62,038 bases of DNA from DAISJM01 sp036821485 (lineage in GTDB: Bacteria; Verrucomicrobiota; Kiritimatiellia; CAIQIC01; JAGNIJ01). This document shows positions 16,513-25,475 of the stretch, piece by piece (the stretch's first letter is position 1; each line of letters opens with the position of its first letter). A program made the position numbers and the translations under genes. The notes under the pieces are model-generated. The model searched no databases and was not told where the DNA came from. It worked only from the letters and a program-made list of their open reading frames with translations. The DNA lies in NCBI GenBank assembly GCA_036821485.1, contig DAISJM010000019.1, positions 1 through 62,038 on the forward strand. Direction: 5' to 3'.

Positions 16513-17745
16513 ATGGGCTTCACCTTTACCATCACGCGGAAGCAGCGGACGCCGAAAGCGGAGGTCAGTCTGCCGAAGAAGATGCTCGGCGTATTTCTCT
16601 TCACGACATTCTGGTGCGGCATCACCAGCGTGTTCATTGTCATCTCAGTCGGTGCGATTCTGAAACACATGGACGCGAAGAAGCGCTTCCTGTCGACGGC
16701 AGGGGTGGTGGTATCGAGTGAGATCAGAACGCATTCCGGTGAGGACACAACGTACTCCCCGCACATCGTCTACCGTTACAGCGTCGACGGGCAGGAGTAC
16801 ACGTCTGACCGATACATGTACGGCGAGGGGTCGACGAGCGATCACAACGGTGTTGCGGAGATTGTGGCAAAGTATCCCGCTCGCGCGTCCATCATGGTCT
16901 ACTACGATCCGCTGAAGCCGTCGGAGTCCCTGCTGCATCTCGATGTGCCGGGGCTGCACTACTTCCTGCTGCTCTTTCTGCAGCCCTTCATCCTGATTGG
17001 GCTGGCGGGCATCGGCTATTTCTTCGTGCTGCCTTTTCAGCACGGCCGGATGAAACGGTTCCTCGAAAGCGGGCCGAAGACGGGGCCGCCGTGGGAAATC
17101 CCGACGTGGGGCGTGCTGCAGGCAGACGGGGGCGGCTGGAGCATTCAGCCGCGCACGTCGCGTGCGACGAGCGCGTTGACGGCGTTGGTGATGGGTTACG
17201 GGATTGCCTGTTTCCTGGCGATGTTCATCGTCATCTTTTCCGGAGGCTCGGCCAACCCGTCGCCGCGCAAGGTGGCGCTGGGCTTTGAGGCGGCGCTATT
17301 TGTCGGCGTGATGAGCGCGGTGACGACGTTGATTCGGGGAGAGAACAAGGCCCGGTTGTTCATCGATCCGCGCATCGGAGAACTGTCGCTCAGCAGTTCC
17401 TTGCGACAGGTTCGTGTGTCGTTGCACGATGCCTCCGGCTGGCTGGTGCGGCCGATGCCGAACCTGCAGCGGGTGAAGCAGGAATCGGATCTTCCCTATA
17501 TGCCGCTGCTCGCGTTGAAGATTCAGGGAGGCGAGGAGTTGCCGGTGCACGCCTTCAAGCCGACGCCGGAAGGCGTCGATATTGCACGGCACGCCGGTGG
17601 ACTGATCGCCGGGTTGACGAATCTTCCGTTCGAGGAAACGGGCTACGCGCCCGAAGCGAAGCCGACGGCGGTGAATTTGTCCGACTTGGTGGCGGCTGCA
17701 CGCGAAGCGCAAGGCCGTACGCGAGAATTCGCGGATCTTATGTAA
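16513..17745 (+). CDS. DUF3592-type integral membrane protein
   Basis: 410 residues. Four to five hydrophobic segments are visible: near residues 25-50, 150-175, 215-245 and 255-275. Between the first two lies the DUF3592 hallmark: TAGVVVSSEI, then HIVYRYSVDGQEYTSD, then YPARASIMVYYDPLKPSES, an extracytoplasmic beta-rich domain. The function of the family is unknown. The preceding lipoprotein gene is 26 nt away and likely in the same transcript. The C-terminal ~120 residues are soluble and have no recognised fold. Confidence 0.75.
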   Translation: MGFTFTITRKQRTPKAEVSLPKKMLGVFLFTTFWCGITSVFIVISVGAILKHMDAKKRFLSTAGVVVSSEIRTHSGEDTTYSPHIVYRYSVDGQEYTSDRYMYGEGSTSDHNGVAEIVAKYPARASIMVYYDPLKPSESLLHLDVPGLHYFLLLFLQPFILIGLAGIGYFFVLPFQHGRMKRFLESGPKTGPPWEIPTWGVLQADGGGWSIQPRTSRATSALTALVMGYGIACFLAMFIVIFSGGSANPSPRKVALGFEAALFVGVMSAVTTLIRGENKARLFIDPRIGELSLSSSLRQVRVSLHDASGWLVRPMPNLQRVKQESDLPYMPLLALKIQGGEELPVHAFKPTPEGVDIARHAGGLIAGLTNLPFEETGYAPEAKPTAVNLSDLVAAAREAQGRTREFADLM

Positions 17746-17871
17746 CTGGCTCTGGGTAGGGAGCTTGGTTGTTGGAGAGGGGGGCATGTTGCGCGCTGCA
17801 ATGCGAAGCCTGTTGATTTGGCGTTGCGGCAGAGTCGTGGGTTGGCTACCCTCGCTGCGGGAGGACGTGTT

Positions 17872-18564
17872 ATGAAGAGGGCTGCATCATTGATTTTCCT
17901 CGTTTGCCTGGCTTCCGCCGCCTTGGTGGCTTGGGGCCAGCAGATTTGGTGGGGCGCGGTGGGCTATGAGAGGATTATCGGTGAGCGGGGCAAACTCACG
18001 CTTGCACGACTTGATTTTGACGACATGTATGGTGAGCCGGGCGGTACGATTGCTTCCAACCTGTTTGGGGACCAGCTGCCCGGGGGTTCGATGGTCTACC
18101 TCTGGAACAGGAAGACCGCGTCCTATGACATCATGTCGAAGCCTTCACGTGGCGGATGGGGTTCGGCGGGGACGACGCGCGTGGCGCGCGGGCAGGGGTT
18201 CTGGATTCGCGTGCCGAGCGATGCGGCCTCCAATGTGTATCCCGTCTACCTGATGGGCGCCGTACCTGATCGTTACACGGCTCCGTTCACCACTCTGCCG
18301 GGGGTGAGCAATCTGAATCTTCTGGGCTATCCTTATCCTGCAGAGATAAAGTGGACCAACACGGACTTGGCCAAGAAGGCTTCAGCTGACGCCATGCTCT
18401 ACCTGTGGGATCAGTCCATCCAGATGTATGCCATCTACTCAAGATCGGCCCGCAGTGGATGGGAAGCCGCGAAGGATGTGGCGCTGAAGCCCGGCGAGGG
18501 ATTCTGGTTCAGGAATACGGGCTCCATCGATTGGATGGAAGTCAAGCCGTACACATGGCCGTAG
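17872..18564 (+). CDS. Secreted protein with two GFWxR/YLW-type repeats
   Basis: 230 residues from the ATG after GGGAGG; an upstream in-frame start at 17818 would place 18 residues before the signal peptide. The signal peptide is followed by two copies of a ~75-residue unit: first GGSMVYLWNRKTASYDIMSK ... ARGQGFWIR, second ADAMLYLWDQSIQMYAIYSR ... KPGEGFWFR, each including a RxGW motif. The protein ends SIDWMEVKPYTWP. I recall this pattern in secreted proteins of PVC bacteria but know no function. No catalytic residues are evident. Confidence 0.65.
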   Translation: MKRAASLIFLVCLASAALVAWGQQIWWGAVGYERIIGERGKLTLARLDFDDMYGEPGGTIASNLFGDQLPGGSMVYLWNRKTASYDIMSKPSRGGWGSAGTTRVARGQGFWIRVPSDAASNVYPVYLMGAVPDRYTAPFTTLPGVSNLNLLGYPYPAEIKWTNTDLAKKASADAMLYLWDQSIQMYAIYSRSARSGWEAAKDVALKPGEGFWFRNTGSIDWMEVKPYTWP

Positions 18565-18616
18565 CCCCGCAGGCGCAGCTTGTTGATGCCGGTCTGGCTG
18601 GTGTAAGCTCGCGCGG

Positions 18617-19021
18617 ATGAAGATGTTGGTGAACAGCCTGATGGTGGGTGCGGGCGGATTCGTCGGGTCGGTGGCCCGTTATCTTCTTTCCGTGGCGCTT
18701 CAAAGTTATTCCTTCGTATTTCCCGCAGGCACGCTGTTGGCGAATGTGGCGGGTTGTTTTCTGATCGGTGTGCTGAGCCAGATTACGTTGTCAGGCAGCC
18801 TGTCGCCCGGCACACGGTTGGCGCTGGGCGTCGGTTTCTGCGGCGGATTCACGACGGCATCGTCGTTCGTTTACGAGACGGCGCAGTTTTTGCGCGAGGG
18901 CGAGTACTTTCACGGCGGCAGCTATGTTGTGGGCACGCTGGCCGCGTCGTTCATCAGTTTCTACGCGGGCGTTCTGCTGGTCAAAGTGGTCACGAAAAGC
19001 GCGGGGGATTTATGGAACTGA
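18617..19021 (+). CDS. crcB: Fluoride ion channel CrcB/Fluc
   Basis: 134 residues with four hydrophobic helices, the normal size of Fluc subunits that act as antiparallel dimers exporting fluoride. Signatures are GAGGFVGSVARYLLS, FPAGTLLANVAGCFLIG with the conserved Asn, and GFCGGFTTASSFVYE with the central Phe/Thr-Thr/Ser motif. It overlaps the DUF190 gene by 10 nt. No convincing fluoride riboswitch fold was found in the 52 nt upstream. Confidence 0.95.
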   Translation: MKMLVNSLMVGAGGFVGSVARYLLSVALQSYSFVFPAGTLLANVAGCFLIGVLSQITLSGSLSPGTRLALGVGFCGGFTTASSFVYETAQFLREGEYFHGGSYVVGTLAASFISFYAGVLLVKVVTKSAGDLWN

Positions 19022-19371
19022 AGGGCTCGGCCAAACTGCTCCGCATCTTTATCGGCGAGGCGGACAAGATTCATCACACACCGCTGCACGAAGTGATTGT
19101 GCGGGAAGCGCGGACCCAAGGGCTTGCCGGGGCGACCGCGTGGCGCGGCCTGATGGCCTACGGGCCCACGAGCCGTATTCGCACGGCCAAGGTATTCGAC
19201 CTCTCCACCGATCTGCCGGTCATCATCGAAATCGTGGATACGGAGGAGAAGATCAACGCGTTCCTTCCGCTGCTGCATGATCTTTTCGAGAAGGCGAAGA
19301 GCGGCGGGCTCGTGACGTTGGAGAAGGTCGACATCATCCGCTATCTTCACGGCGCGGACGGTCAGTCCTGA
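19012..19371 (+). CDS. DUF190 family protein
   Basis: 119 residues. Family features are LLRIFIGEADK near the N-terminus, HEVIVREARTQGLAGATAWRG in the middle, and TDLPVIIEIVDTEEKINAFL toward the end, giving a PII-like ferredoxin fold. DUF190 genes commonly sit next to crcB and are thought to regulate or assist fluoride export. Here the start lies 10 nt inside crcB in another frame, implying translational coupling. The last 10 nt overlap the convergent methyltransferase gene. Confidence 0.9.
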   Translation: MELKGSAKLLRIFIGEADKIHHTPLHEVIVREARTQGLAGATAWRGLMAYGPTSRIRTAKVFDLSTDLPVIIEIVDTEEKINAFLPLLHDLFEKAKSGGLVTLEKVDIIRYLHGADGQS

Positions 19372-20507
19372 CGGGTAACGCGCTGCGCGCGCAACGTGCG
19401 GCCATCCTTCAGCGCTTCCAATCCCTCGCAGGCCACGCGGTCGCCGCGTTCCAGCGCATTCATTTTCTCCCGGTCCGCAGCGGTCACATGCCGCGCAAGA
19501 ATTTCGTAACCATGCATGGCGCCATCCGCGGCGCAGCCGCGGAAGCCGATCTTCCCCTTGGGCTCGTGCACGGGCGAAACCAATCGCGCGACCGAAGCGT
19601 TGCCTGCAATGTCGGGGCTGGTAGCCGGACTCAGCGCGAGGAAGCTGTACTTCAGCACCTCGATGGACCGGAACAGGTGCCGGTTGAGAAATTGCAGACT
19701 GTCCGGCGGCTGCCAGCGCCGCACGTCGTGACACCACTCATCGCGCGCGCGCATCGGGCAGGGCCGGTGATGCAGACAAGGGGCGACGATGCGTGCGAGA
19801 CCGGATGCCGCCACGGCGTCGCGCAGTTGTTCAAGGCGCAGGGGCGAGTCCTTCACGATGGGCTCGCAAATCACGAGGCAGCCGTTGGGCGTCAACGATT
19901 GCACGAGACGCGCGAGCCATGCCTGTGCGTTGAAGCCGGGATGGGCTGCGAGCATTTCGTTGAGCGCGTAGCTGACGAGGATCACATCCCACGGTCCCTG
20001 TTCGGGCGCGTGCTCGTCCGAGAGGTCGCCGGCTATGGTTTTCAGCGTGGCCTTCGGCCAGAGCGGAGCGAGGTCATTGAAGAGTTGCTGTAGAAACTCG
20101 AGGGCGGTGTGCGCTTGATCCATGGCGACGAGTTCGACGGGGCCCTGCCGTTTGCCGCCGAGTTCCGTGAGCAGGGCCAGTCCGGCGGCGCCGGTGCCGG
20201 CGCCGAGATCAAGGATGCGGAGCGGCGTCGCGGGAGCGCCGCGGCGCTGGAAGACCTCGCGCAGAATGAATCGCATGCGGACAAAGGTCTGGGGAAAGAA
20301 GAACAGCCCATACGCGATGAGGGCGGCGGGGCTTGCGGCGTAGCTGCCGAACTCGGCAGTGCGGGTGGTGGTGAAACCATCGCTCAGGCGGGCGATGGTT
20401 TGCTCGAGGCGGTGGACGTCATCGGCATCCGGTGCGCGGCCGAGCCGGAGCTTCCATTGGCCGAGCCACCATTCTTCGAGAGCCGCGGGGTATGGGGGTG
20501 CGGTCAC
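19362..20507 (-). CDS. Rsm22-like ribosomal small-subunit methyltransferase family protein
   Basis: 381 residues if started at the GTG (20505-20507), which overlaps the TGA of the upstream PNPOx-like gene as GTGA; a longer frame reaches 20567. A class I SAM fold is visible (motif I LRILDLGAGTGAAGLALLTE, then LVAMDQAHTALEFL, DVILVSYALNEML). The Rsm22 cysteine cluster follows: APCLHHRPCPM, DEWCHD, then KYSFLAL and KGKIGFRGCAADG. Rsm22 proteins associate with the small ribosomal subunit and bind an Fe-S cluster. Enzymatic activity in bacteria is unproven. It is last in a leftward four-gene run. Confidence 0.82.
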   Translation of the reverse strand: MTAPPYPAALEEWWLGQWKLRLGRAPDADDVHRLEQTIARLSDGFTTTRTAEFGSYAASPAALIAYGLFFFPQTFVRMRFILREVFQRRGAPATPLRILDLGAGTGAAGLALLTELGGKRQGPVELVAMDQAHTALEFLQQLFNDLAPLWPKATLKTIAGDLSDEHAPEQGPWDVILVSYALNEMLAAHPGFNAQAWLARLVQSLTPNGCLVICEPIVKDSPLRLEQLRDAVAASGLARIVAPCLHHRPCPMRARDEWCHDVRRWQPPDSLQFLNRHLFRSIEVLKYSFLALSPATSPDIAGNASVARLVSPVHEPKGKIGFRGCAADGAMHGYEILARHVTAADREKMNALERGDRVACEGLEALKDGRTLRAQRVTRQD

Positions 20508-21055
20508 TCTGCAGGGGCAAAGGTGATGACGTCGGAGTATTCCACAGGGCGGTTGCGGTCGGTCCACCGGGCGATGGCCGGGCGGATGCGGACCACGGCG
20601 TAGTGTTCGGGCAGGGTGTCCAGCTTGAAGAGCGGCGCGGCGGCGGCGCGTTCCTCGCCTTCGAGGATTTCCGCGCGGCCGCGGACCTGCAAGGCCTTCA
20701 ACTGATGGATGTCCTGCACGGGGTCCCAGATGGTGTAGGAGACGCGCGGATCCTTGAGGATGTTGAGGATCTTGTTCGAGTTCTTCACCGACATGAAATA
20801 GACGTCGAACTCCTTCGAGCGATAGACGACTCCGCTGACGTGCGGGCTGCCATCGGTTTCAACGGTGGCGAGGGACATGAGCCAGTGCGACGCCAGCCAC
20901 GCGAACACTTCATTCTTCACGCCGGCGGTGTCGCGCGGCAGGGAGGGCGGTAGGTCGTAGGAGGCCCCGGAGATGCCGTCGATATCGAGGTCGGCGGCGA
21001 GCAGAAGACCGGGTACAGCCAACAGCGCGAGCCAGACCAACATTGCAGTTTTCAT
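20504..21055 (-). CDS. Exported FMN-binding split-barrel (PNPOx-like) protein
   Basis: 183 residues from the ATG 8 nt after GGAGG; two other in-frame ATGs just upstream overlap the ribosome binding site. The N-terminus MKTAMLVWLALLAVPGLLLA is a signal peptide, which is unusual because pyridoxamine-phosphate-oxidase-like proteins are normally cytoplasmic. The barrel is recognised from LMSLATVETDGSPHVSGVVY, VYFMSVKNSNKILNILKDPR and LQVRGRAEILEG. It probably binds FMN or F420 or is a heme-utilisation-type relative. The substrate is unknown. Its stop overlaps the GTG of the Rsm22-like gene. Confidence 0.78.
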   Translation of the reverse strand: MKTAMLVWLALLAVPGLLLAADLDIDGISGASYDLPPSLPRDTAGVKNEVFAWLASHWLMSLATVETDGSPHVSGVVYRSKEFDVYFMSVKNSNKILNILKDPRVSYTIWDPVQDIHQLKALQVRGRAEILEGEERAAAAPLFKLDTLPEHYAVVRIRPAIARWTDRNRPVEYSDVITFAPAE

Positions 21056-21115
21056 GCGCATATCCTCCATAGGACTACGATAACCCGCGCCGCATAGTTT
21101 GCAACTCCGGGGCGG

Positions 21116-21901
21116 TCATGCCTCGGGCATCTCGTGGTAGTCGCGCCGCTGCCGGCGGTACATTTCCCAAAGCTTGGCGTACTTGAGGTAGGCCCCGTAG
21201 GCGCTCATCAGGGCGATGACGAAACCGTGCGAGCCGTCGAGAAATCCGCGGCGCAGGATGTAGCCCTTGATGAACCTGAACATCGGGCGGAAGAAAAGGT
21301 CCGTCCAACGGAAGGGCGACTCGTGCACGAACTTCTGCTGCGCGCCGATGGAAGAGAATCGGTTGAGCGTGTTCACGTGGTCGGTGATGTCGTCGTACGT
21401 GTAATGCCAGACAGGATTCTTCAGACGCTTCACGGCGCCGTTCACGGAGACGCGGTCGTGCGGTTCCTGGCCCTCGGTGCGTCCAAACTCTTTCTTGAAC
21501 AGACGCAGTTTCACGTCGGGATACCACTCGCCGTGGCGGATCCATCGGCCAAGGTAATACACGAGGCGGGGGAATTCATAGCCGACGTAATCGTTTGTGC
21601 CTTGTTCAAATTCGGCGAGGATCTCATCGCGCAGCGCGGGGGAAACCTCCTCGTCGGAATCGAGGAAAAGTATCCACGGATAGTTGGACATTTCACGCAC
21701 GAGGTTTCGTTGTCCGACATAGCCGAGCCATTCGTGCTGGTAGACGCGATCGGTGAACTCCCGGCAGATTTCGAGCGTGCGGTCGGTGCTGAAGCTGTCG
21801 ACAACAATGATCTCGTCGCACCAGGTCAGGCTTTGGAGGCAGCGCCGGATTTTGCGCTCCTCGTTAAAGGCGATGACGCAGGCTGAAATTTTGTCACGCA
21901 T
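21116..21901 (-). CDS. Family 2 glycosyltransferase, WaaE-like
   Basis: 261 residues from the ATG at 21901. The GT-A fold is clear: ISACVIAFNEERKIRRCLQS, DEIIVVDSFSTDRTLEICRE, and the nucleotide-sugar site ILFLDSDEEVS. The Trp/Tyr-rich middle (FPRLVYYLGRWIRHGEWYPD) and EPHDRVSVNG are typical of the WaaE/KdtX group, which adds a glucose or related sugar to the inner core of lipopolysaccharide. The C-terminus is amphipathic. It lies 14 nt downstream of the FHA gene and about 60 nt upstream of the PNPOx-like gene, all leftward. Confidence 0.88.
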   Translation of the reverse strand: MRDKISACVIAFNEERKIRRCLQSLTWCDEIIVVDSFSTDRTLEICREFTDRVYQHEWLGYVGQRNLVREMSNYPWILFLDSDEEVSPALRDEILAEFEQGTNDYVGYEFPRLVYYLGRWIRHGEWYPDVKLRLFKKEFGRTEGQEPHDRVSVNGAVKRLKNPVWHYTYDDITDHVNTLNRFSSIGAQQKFVHESPFRWTDLFFRPMFRFIKGYILRRGFLDGSHGFVIALMSAYGAYLKYAKLWEMYRRQRRDYHEMPEA

Positions 21902-21914
21902 GTAGGTACATCCC

Positions 21915-23351
21915 CTAGGAGGCTCCGCCACTTTTCACCGGTCTGGCAGTGGGTTCGACGGCCAACTGCAACAGGGTCTTGGGGCGGGCATCTTCGTCCT
22001 GAAGCTGGCCGCGGTAGAAGACGCGAACGATAAATCCATAGAAGACGTTTTGCCGGCCGGCCTTGCTTTCGCTGGCGCGGAAGCCCTTGGGAACGACGTA
22101 GGTGGCGTTGACGATCTTCTGTTCCCCGGGCATCCAGGGCGCGTCGGGCTTCACCTTGGCCTGGGCCGGCACGGCACGCGTGAGCCCGATGCGGTGAGCC
22201 TTCATGTCCTCGTCGAAGAACGAGACCTCGACCTCCACGCTGGAACAGTCGAGGGCCTGGTCGGCGATGTCGGGTGCGAGGGTGATGTTGAGGATGCGCA
22301 TTTCATCGAACGTGTCGCCGGCCTGAAACTTATCCTGTTCCACGGAATTGATGCGGATATGGCGGATGACTGCTGCGAGTCGCTCGGACTGCCCGAGGCG
22401 GATGCGTTCGGCCACGGCTTCGACGTAATCCTGCGAGCCTGCGCTACGGCGCATCACCTGCGCCCACTGGTCCATGGCGGCCTCCACCTGGCCGCGCAGT
22501 TCGAAAAGGTGGGCGCGCTCCTTGTAGGCGGCGAGGCTGTCAGGGGCGATGACCTGGATGCCGGCAAGCAACTGGTCGGCCTTGATGTAGTTGCGTCGTG
22601 CAATTTCCTGCCGGGCCTCTTCCAGCATGGTGTTGGCACGGAGCTGAAGCTCGTCGCCGCGTTGGGTCGGCGGAGGAGGCGCTGATGGCAGGGGTTCGTG
22701 TTCGCGTTGCTGCACCATCTCGCGGACGCTGTGACGGATGCTGTTCAACTCGTTCTTCATCTCGCGCAGATCGTCGGAAACAGCCATGGCGCTCGCGACG
22801 GCGGAGGTTGCCCCGGAAACCTCGCCGCGTGCGTGGGCGGCATCCATAGCCCGCAGGGTTTCCGGCGGCAACGGTTCGGGCACCTGCGAAGCCGGCTCCG
22901 GTTCGGCAATGCGTGCCTCCTGGTAGAGCTGTTCCGCGCGGAAGTAAGCCACGCCGGATCCCAGCACGAGGAGCAGAACGACGACTGAAACCAAGGTCCG
23001 CCGCCGCGCCCGGCGACGGTCCCACGCCAGTTCCTCGTCGGCGCCGCTGACGTCTGCCTGCACGAGTGCCTGGACGAGGAAGGATGTCAGCCCGAGTTCG
23101 ATCTGGTCGCCGTGCTTCAGGCGCTTCTGGCGGACTTCCCTCTTGTTGACGAGGACCCGGTTCATGGAGCCGAGATCGCGGATGAACAGGCCGTCGGGCG
23201 TCCACTCGAGCACGGCGTGCCGGCGCGCGACTTCCTGATCGTCGAGGCAGACCGAGCAATCCGGGTCGCGGCCGAAGGTGACGGGCTCCTTGCCGATGGT
23301 GATGCGCTGGCCCTTGGCGGGCCCGGTCAAGACTATGAGCCTGTACATCAT
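21915..23351 (-). CDS. FHA-domain membrane protein
   Basis: 478 residues. An N-terminal FHA domain (about 24-95) has VTFGRDPDCSVCLDDQEVAR, RHAVLEW and IRDLGSMNRVLVN. The usual Ser before R-x-H is replaced (ARRH), but the Gly-Arg and Asn positions are present. One transmembrane helix (about 121-138, TLVSVVVLLLVLGSGVAYF) is followed by a Pro/Glu-rich linker, an alpha-helical TPR-like part, and a beta-rich C-terminal domain. FHA domains bind phosphothreonine, so it may read the Ser/Thr kinase at 6958-8517, though they are far apart. It heads the leftward operon. Confidence 0.88.
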   Translation of the reverse strand: MMYRLIVLTGPAKGQRITIGKEPVTFGRDPDCSVCLDDQEVARRHAVLEWTPDGLFIRDLGSMNRVLVNKREVRQKRLKHGDQIELGLTSFLVQALVQADVSGADEELAWDRRRARRRTLVSVVVLLLVLGSGVAYFRAEQLYQEARIAEPEPASQVPEPLPPETLRAMDAAHARGEVSGATSAVASAMAVSDDLREMKNELNSIRHSVREMVQQREHEPLPSAPPPPTQRGDELQLRANTMLEEARQEIARRNYIKADQLLAGIQVIAPDSLAAYKERAHLFELRGQVEAAMDQWAQVMRRSAGSQDYVEAVAERIRLGQSERLAAVIRHIRINSVEQDKFQAGDTFDEMRILNITLAPDIADQALDCSSVEVEVSFFDEDMKAHRIGLTRAVPAQAKVKPDAPWMPGEQKIVNATYVVPKGFRASESKAGRQNVFYGFIVRVFYRGQLQDEDARPKTLLQLAVEPTARPVKSGGAS

Positions 23352-23541
23352 GTTTGTTTCGTCGCGGCCCGCGTCTGCTTCGCGGGCATGGACAGAGTCT
23401 TATGCAGGCCCAGCGGGGCGGCAAGCAGAATGTGTGCGCGCGCGGATCGGATCACTTGCCTGCATCAGCCGCATGCGGGTCGTCTGCAAAAGAATTGCTT
23501 TTCGCGGAGGCTCTCCGCAATATGGCGGCCAAGAGGACCCC

Positions 23542-24534
23542 ATGAACGCGGAAGCGGCTAAATTGCAAGTATCTGTCGTTATACCGGTTTACAACGAGGA
23601 GGAGAATGTTGAACTCCTCTGCCGGAAGCTTCACGAAGTGCTGCCGGGCATGAAGCGCACCTACGAGGTGATCCTCGTGGACGACGGGAGTTCGGATGCA
23701 ACGTGGCCCAGGTTGGTTGAAGCCGTGAAGCATTATCCGCGGTTTCGGCTGATCCGTTTCCGCCGCAATTTTGGACAGACTGCCGCGATGAGTGCGGGCA
23801 TTGACCACGCAAGAGGCGAGGTCCTCGTGATGCTCGACGCCGATCTTCAGAACGATCCCGAGGATATTCCCAAGTTGCTCGACCGGATCGATGCCGGCGC
23901 GGATGTGGTGAGCGGCTGGCGCAAGGATCGCAAGGATCCGTTCATCAATCGGCGGCTGCCGTCGATGATTGCCAATGCGTTGATCAGCAAGATCACGAGC
24001 GTGCATCTGCACGACTATGGCTGCACGCTGAAGGCGTACCGCCGGGAAGTGATCAAGGATGTCCGGCTGTACGGTGAGATGCACCGTTTCATTCCCGCGC
24101 TGGCGAGTTGGGTGGGCGGACAGATCGACGAAGTCGAGGTCGGGCATCACGCACGACAGTTTGGAAAATCCAAGTATGGCATCACGCGCACGTTTCGTGT
24201 GATTCTCGACCTGTTCACCGTCAAGTTCCTGTTGCATTACAGCATGGGGCCCATCCAGCTCTTCGGGAAGATCGGCGGGCTGTTTGGCATCCCGGGGTTG
24301 CTGATGCTGATGATCATGGTGGGCGCAAACCTGTCGTACCACATGTTCGGCACGGAGCTTGGGGCCACGCTGATCAAGCGGCCTTTCTGGATCATGACCA
24401 CGTTCATGCTCATCTTCTTCGGTGTGCAGTTTGTCAGCATGGGGCTGCTGGCGGAGATGCAGATCCGCACGTATCACGAATCGCAGAACAAGCCCATCTA
24501 CGTGGTCAAGGAAACGGCGGAATCGCCGGCCTGA
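23542..24534 (+). CDS. Family 2 glycosyltransferase with C-terminal membrane helices (polyprenyl-phosphate type)
   Basis: 330 residues from the ATG at 23542, which lies just before the homology starts. GT-A motifs are VSVVIPVYNEEENVELLCRK, VILVDDGSSDATWP, VLVMLDADLQNDPEDIP (DxD-type metal site) and DVVSGWRKDRKDP. Two hydrophobic helices lie in the last ~100 residues, as in GtrB/ArnC/DPM1-like enzymes that transfer a sugar to undecaprenyl phosphate on the cytoplasmic face. The product probably feeds cell-envelope or protein glycosylation. It starts the long rightward operon, 17 nt ahead of the CPBP protease gene. Confidence 0.9.
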   Translation: MNAEAAKLQVSVVIPVYNEEENVELLCRKLHEVLPGMKRTYEVILVDDGSSDATWPRLVEAVKHYPRFRLIRFRRNFGQTAAMSAGIDHARGEVLVMLDADLQNDPEDIPKLLDRIDAGADVVSGWRKDRKDPFINRRLPSMIANALISKITSVHLHDYGCTLKAYRREVIKDVRLYGEMHRFIPALASWVGGQIDEVEVGHHARQFGKSKYGITRTFRVILDLFTVKFLLHYSMGPIQLFGKIGGLFGIPGLLMLMIMVGANLSYHMFGTELGATLIKRPFWIMTTFMLIFFGVQFVSMGLLAEMQIRTYHESQNKPIYVVKETAESPA

Positions 24535-24550
24535 CCCGGAACACCTGATC

Positions 24551-25462
24551 ATGGATGTCGGATTTCTCACGCCGCTGGCCCAGGTGGCCGGCCCGCATAC
24601 GGTGAACTGGAAGGGCGATATATCGCCGGCGGTCTGGATGGTGGGGCTGGGCTATCTCGCGTTGCTGGCGATCGGCGTGGTCGCGGATGTCTTTCTTGTC
24701 GCGCACTGGGTGATTCATCCCATCTCGTGGCGGGAGCGCGTGAGCCGGCTCGTGTGGCGGCCGTGGATGGAGCGCGAGTCGTCGACGCTCATCCTCATCC
24801 TGATGGCGTTCTTCATGCTCGCGGTGTTCGTGGAGCCGCGGCTGGGTGACTTGGCCGGGCCGGGCTCCGAAGGCGACCGCGTGCCGTCGGTGGTGCTTCA
24901 CAGTCTCGCGTTCCACGTTGCGGGTCTGCTGCTGGTGGTGATCTCGTTGCGGCGCCGGCGACTGAGTTGGGACAGTGCCTTTGGTCTCAAGGCCCGGCGG
25001 GTATTCAAGGATATTGGCACCGGCATCCTGTTCTACCTCGCCACGATGCCGTTCCTCTGGTTCTACTCGCTGCTTTACCAGATTGCGCTGCGCATGGCGG
25101 GTCACGAACCCACATGGCAGGAAGTGGCGGAGGCCTTGTCCGGCCCGAATCCGCTCGCCATCCGTATCTATCTCACGTTCCTCGCCGTGCTGCTCGCGCC
25201 GCTTTTCGAGGAGGTGCTGTTTCGCGGCATCGGGCTGCCGGTGCTGGCCCGCAAGCTTGGCGTGGCCCCGGCGGTGGTGATCATGTCCGCTCTTTTTGCG
25301 GCGATCCATTTCCATGTGCCGTCGCTCGTGCCCTTGTTTGTCATCGCCGTGTCGTTTTCGCTGGCCTACATTTACACGGGATCGATTCTTGTGCCGGTGG
25401 TCATGCACGGCATGTTCAACGCGATCAATCTCGGGTTGATGACCGTGCTGCGCGGCAATTGA
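24551..25462 (+). CDS. CPBP (CAAX/Abi) family intramembrane metalloprotease
   Basis: 303 residues with about eight hydrophobic segments. The three CPBP motifs are present: PLFEEVLFRGIGLPVL (Glu-Glu and Arg, near residue 219), SALFAAIHFHVPSLVP (His), and VPVVMHGMFNAINLG (His and Asn). The family includes CAAX prenyl endopeptidases and bacteriocin-immunity proteins; bacterial substrates are mostly unknown. It is co-directional with the GT2 upstream (16 nt) and mtnA downstream (13 nt). Confidence 0.88.
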   Translation: MDVGFLTPLAQVAGPHTVNWKGDISPAVWMVGLGYLALLAIGVVADVFLVAHWVIHPISWRERVSRLVWRPWMERESSTLILILMAFFMLAVFVEPRLGDLAGPGSEGDRVPSVVLHSLAFHVAGLLLVVISLRRRRLSWDSAFGLKARRVFKDIGTGILFYLATMPFLWFYSLLYQIALRMAGHEPTWQEVAEALSGPNPLAIRIYLTFLAVLLAPLFEEVLFRGIGLPVLARKLGVAPAVVIMSALFAAIHFHVPSLVPLFVIAVSFSLAYIYTGSILVPVVMHGMFNAINLGLMTVLRGN

Positions 25463-25475
25463 TCGGAGCAGAACC

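Noticed and set aside
18565..18616. Fluoride riboswitch upstream of crcB
   Set aside because: Only 52 nt are available and I cannot draw the conserved pseudoknot or the GGCGAUGG-type core.
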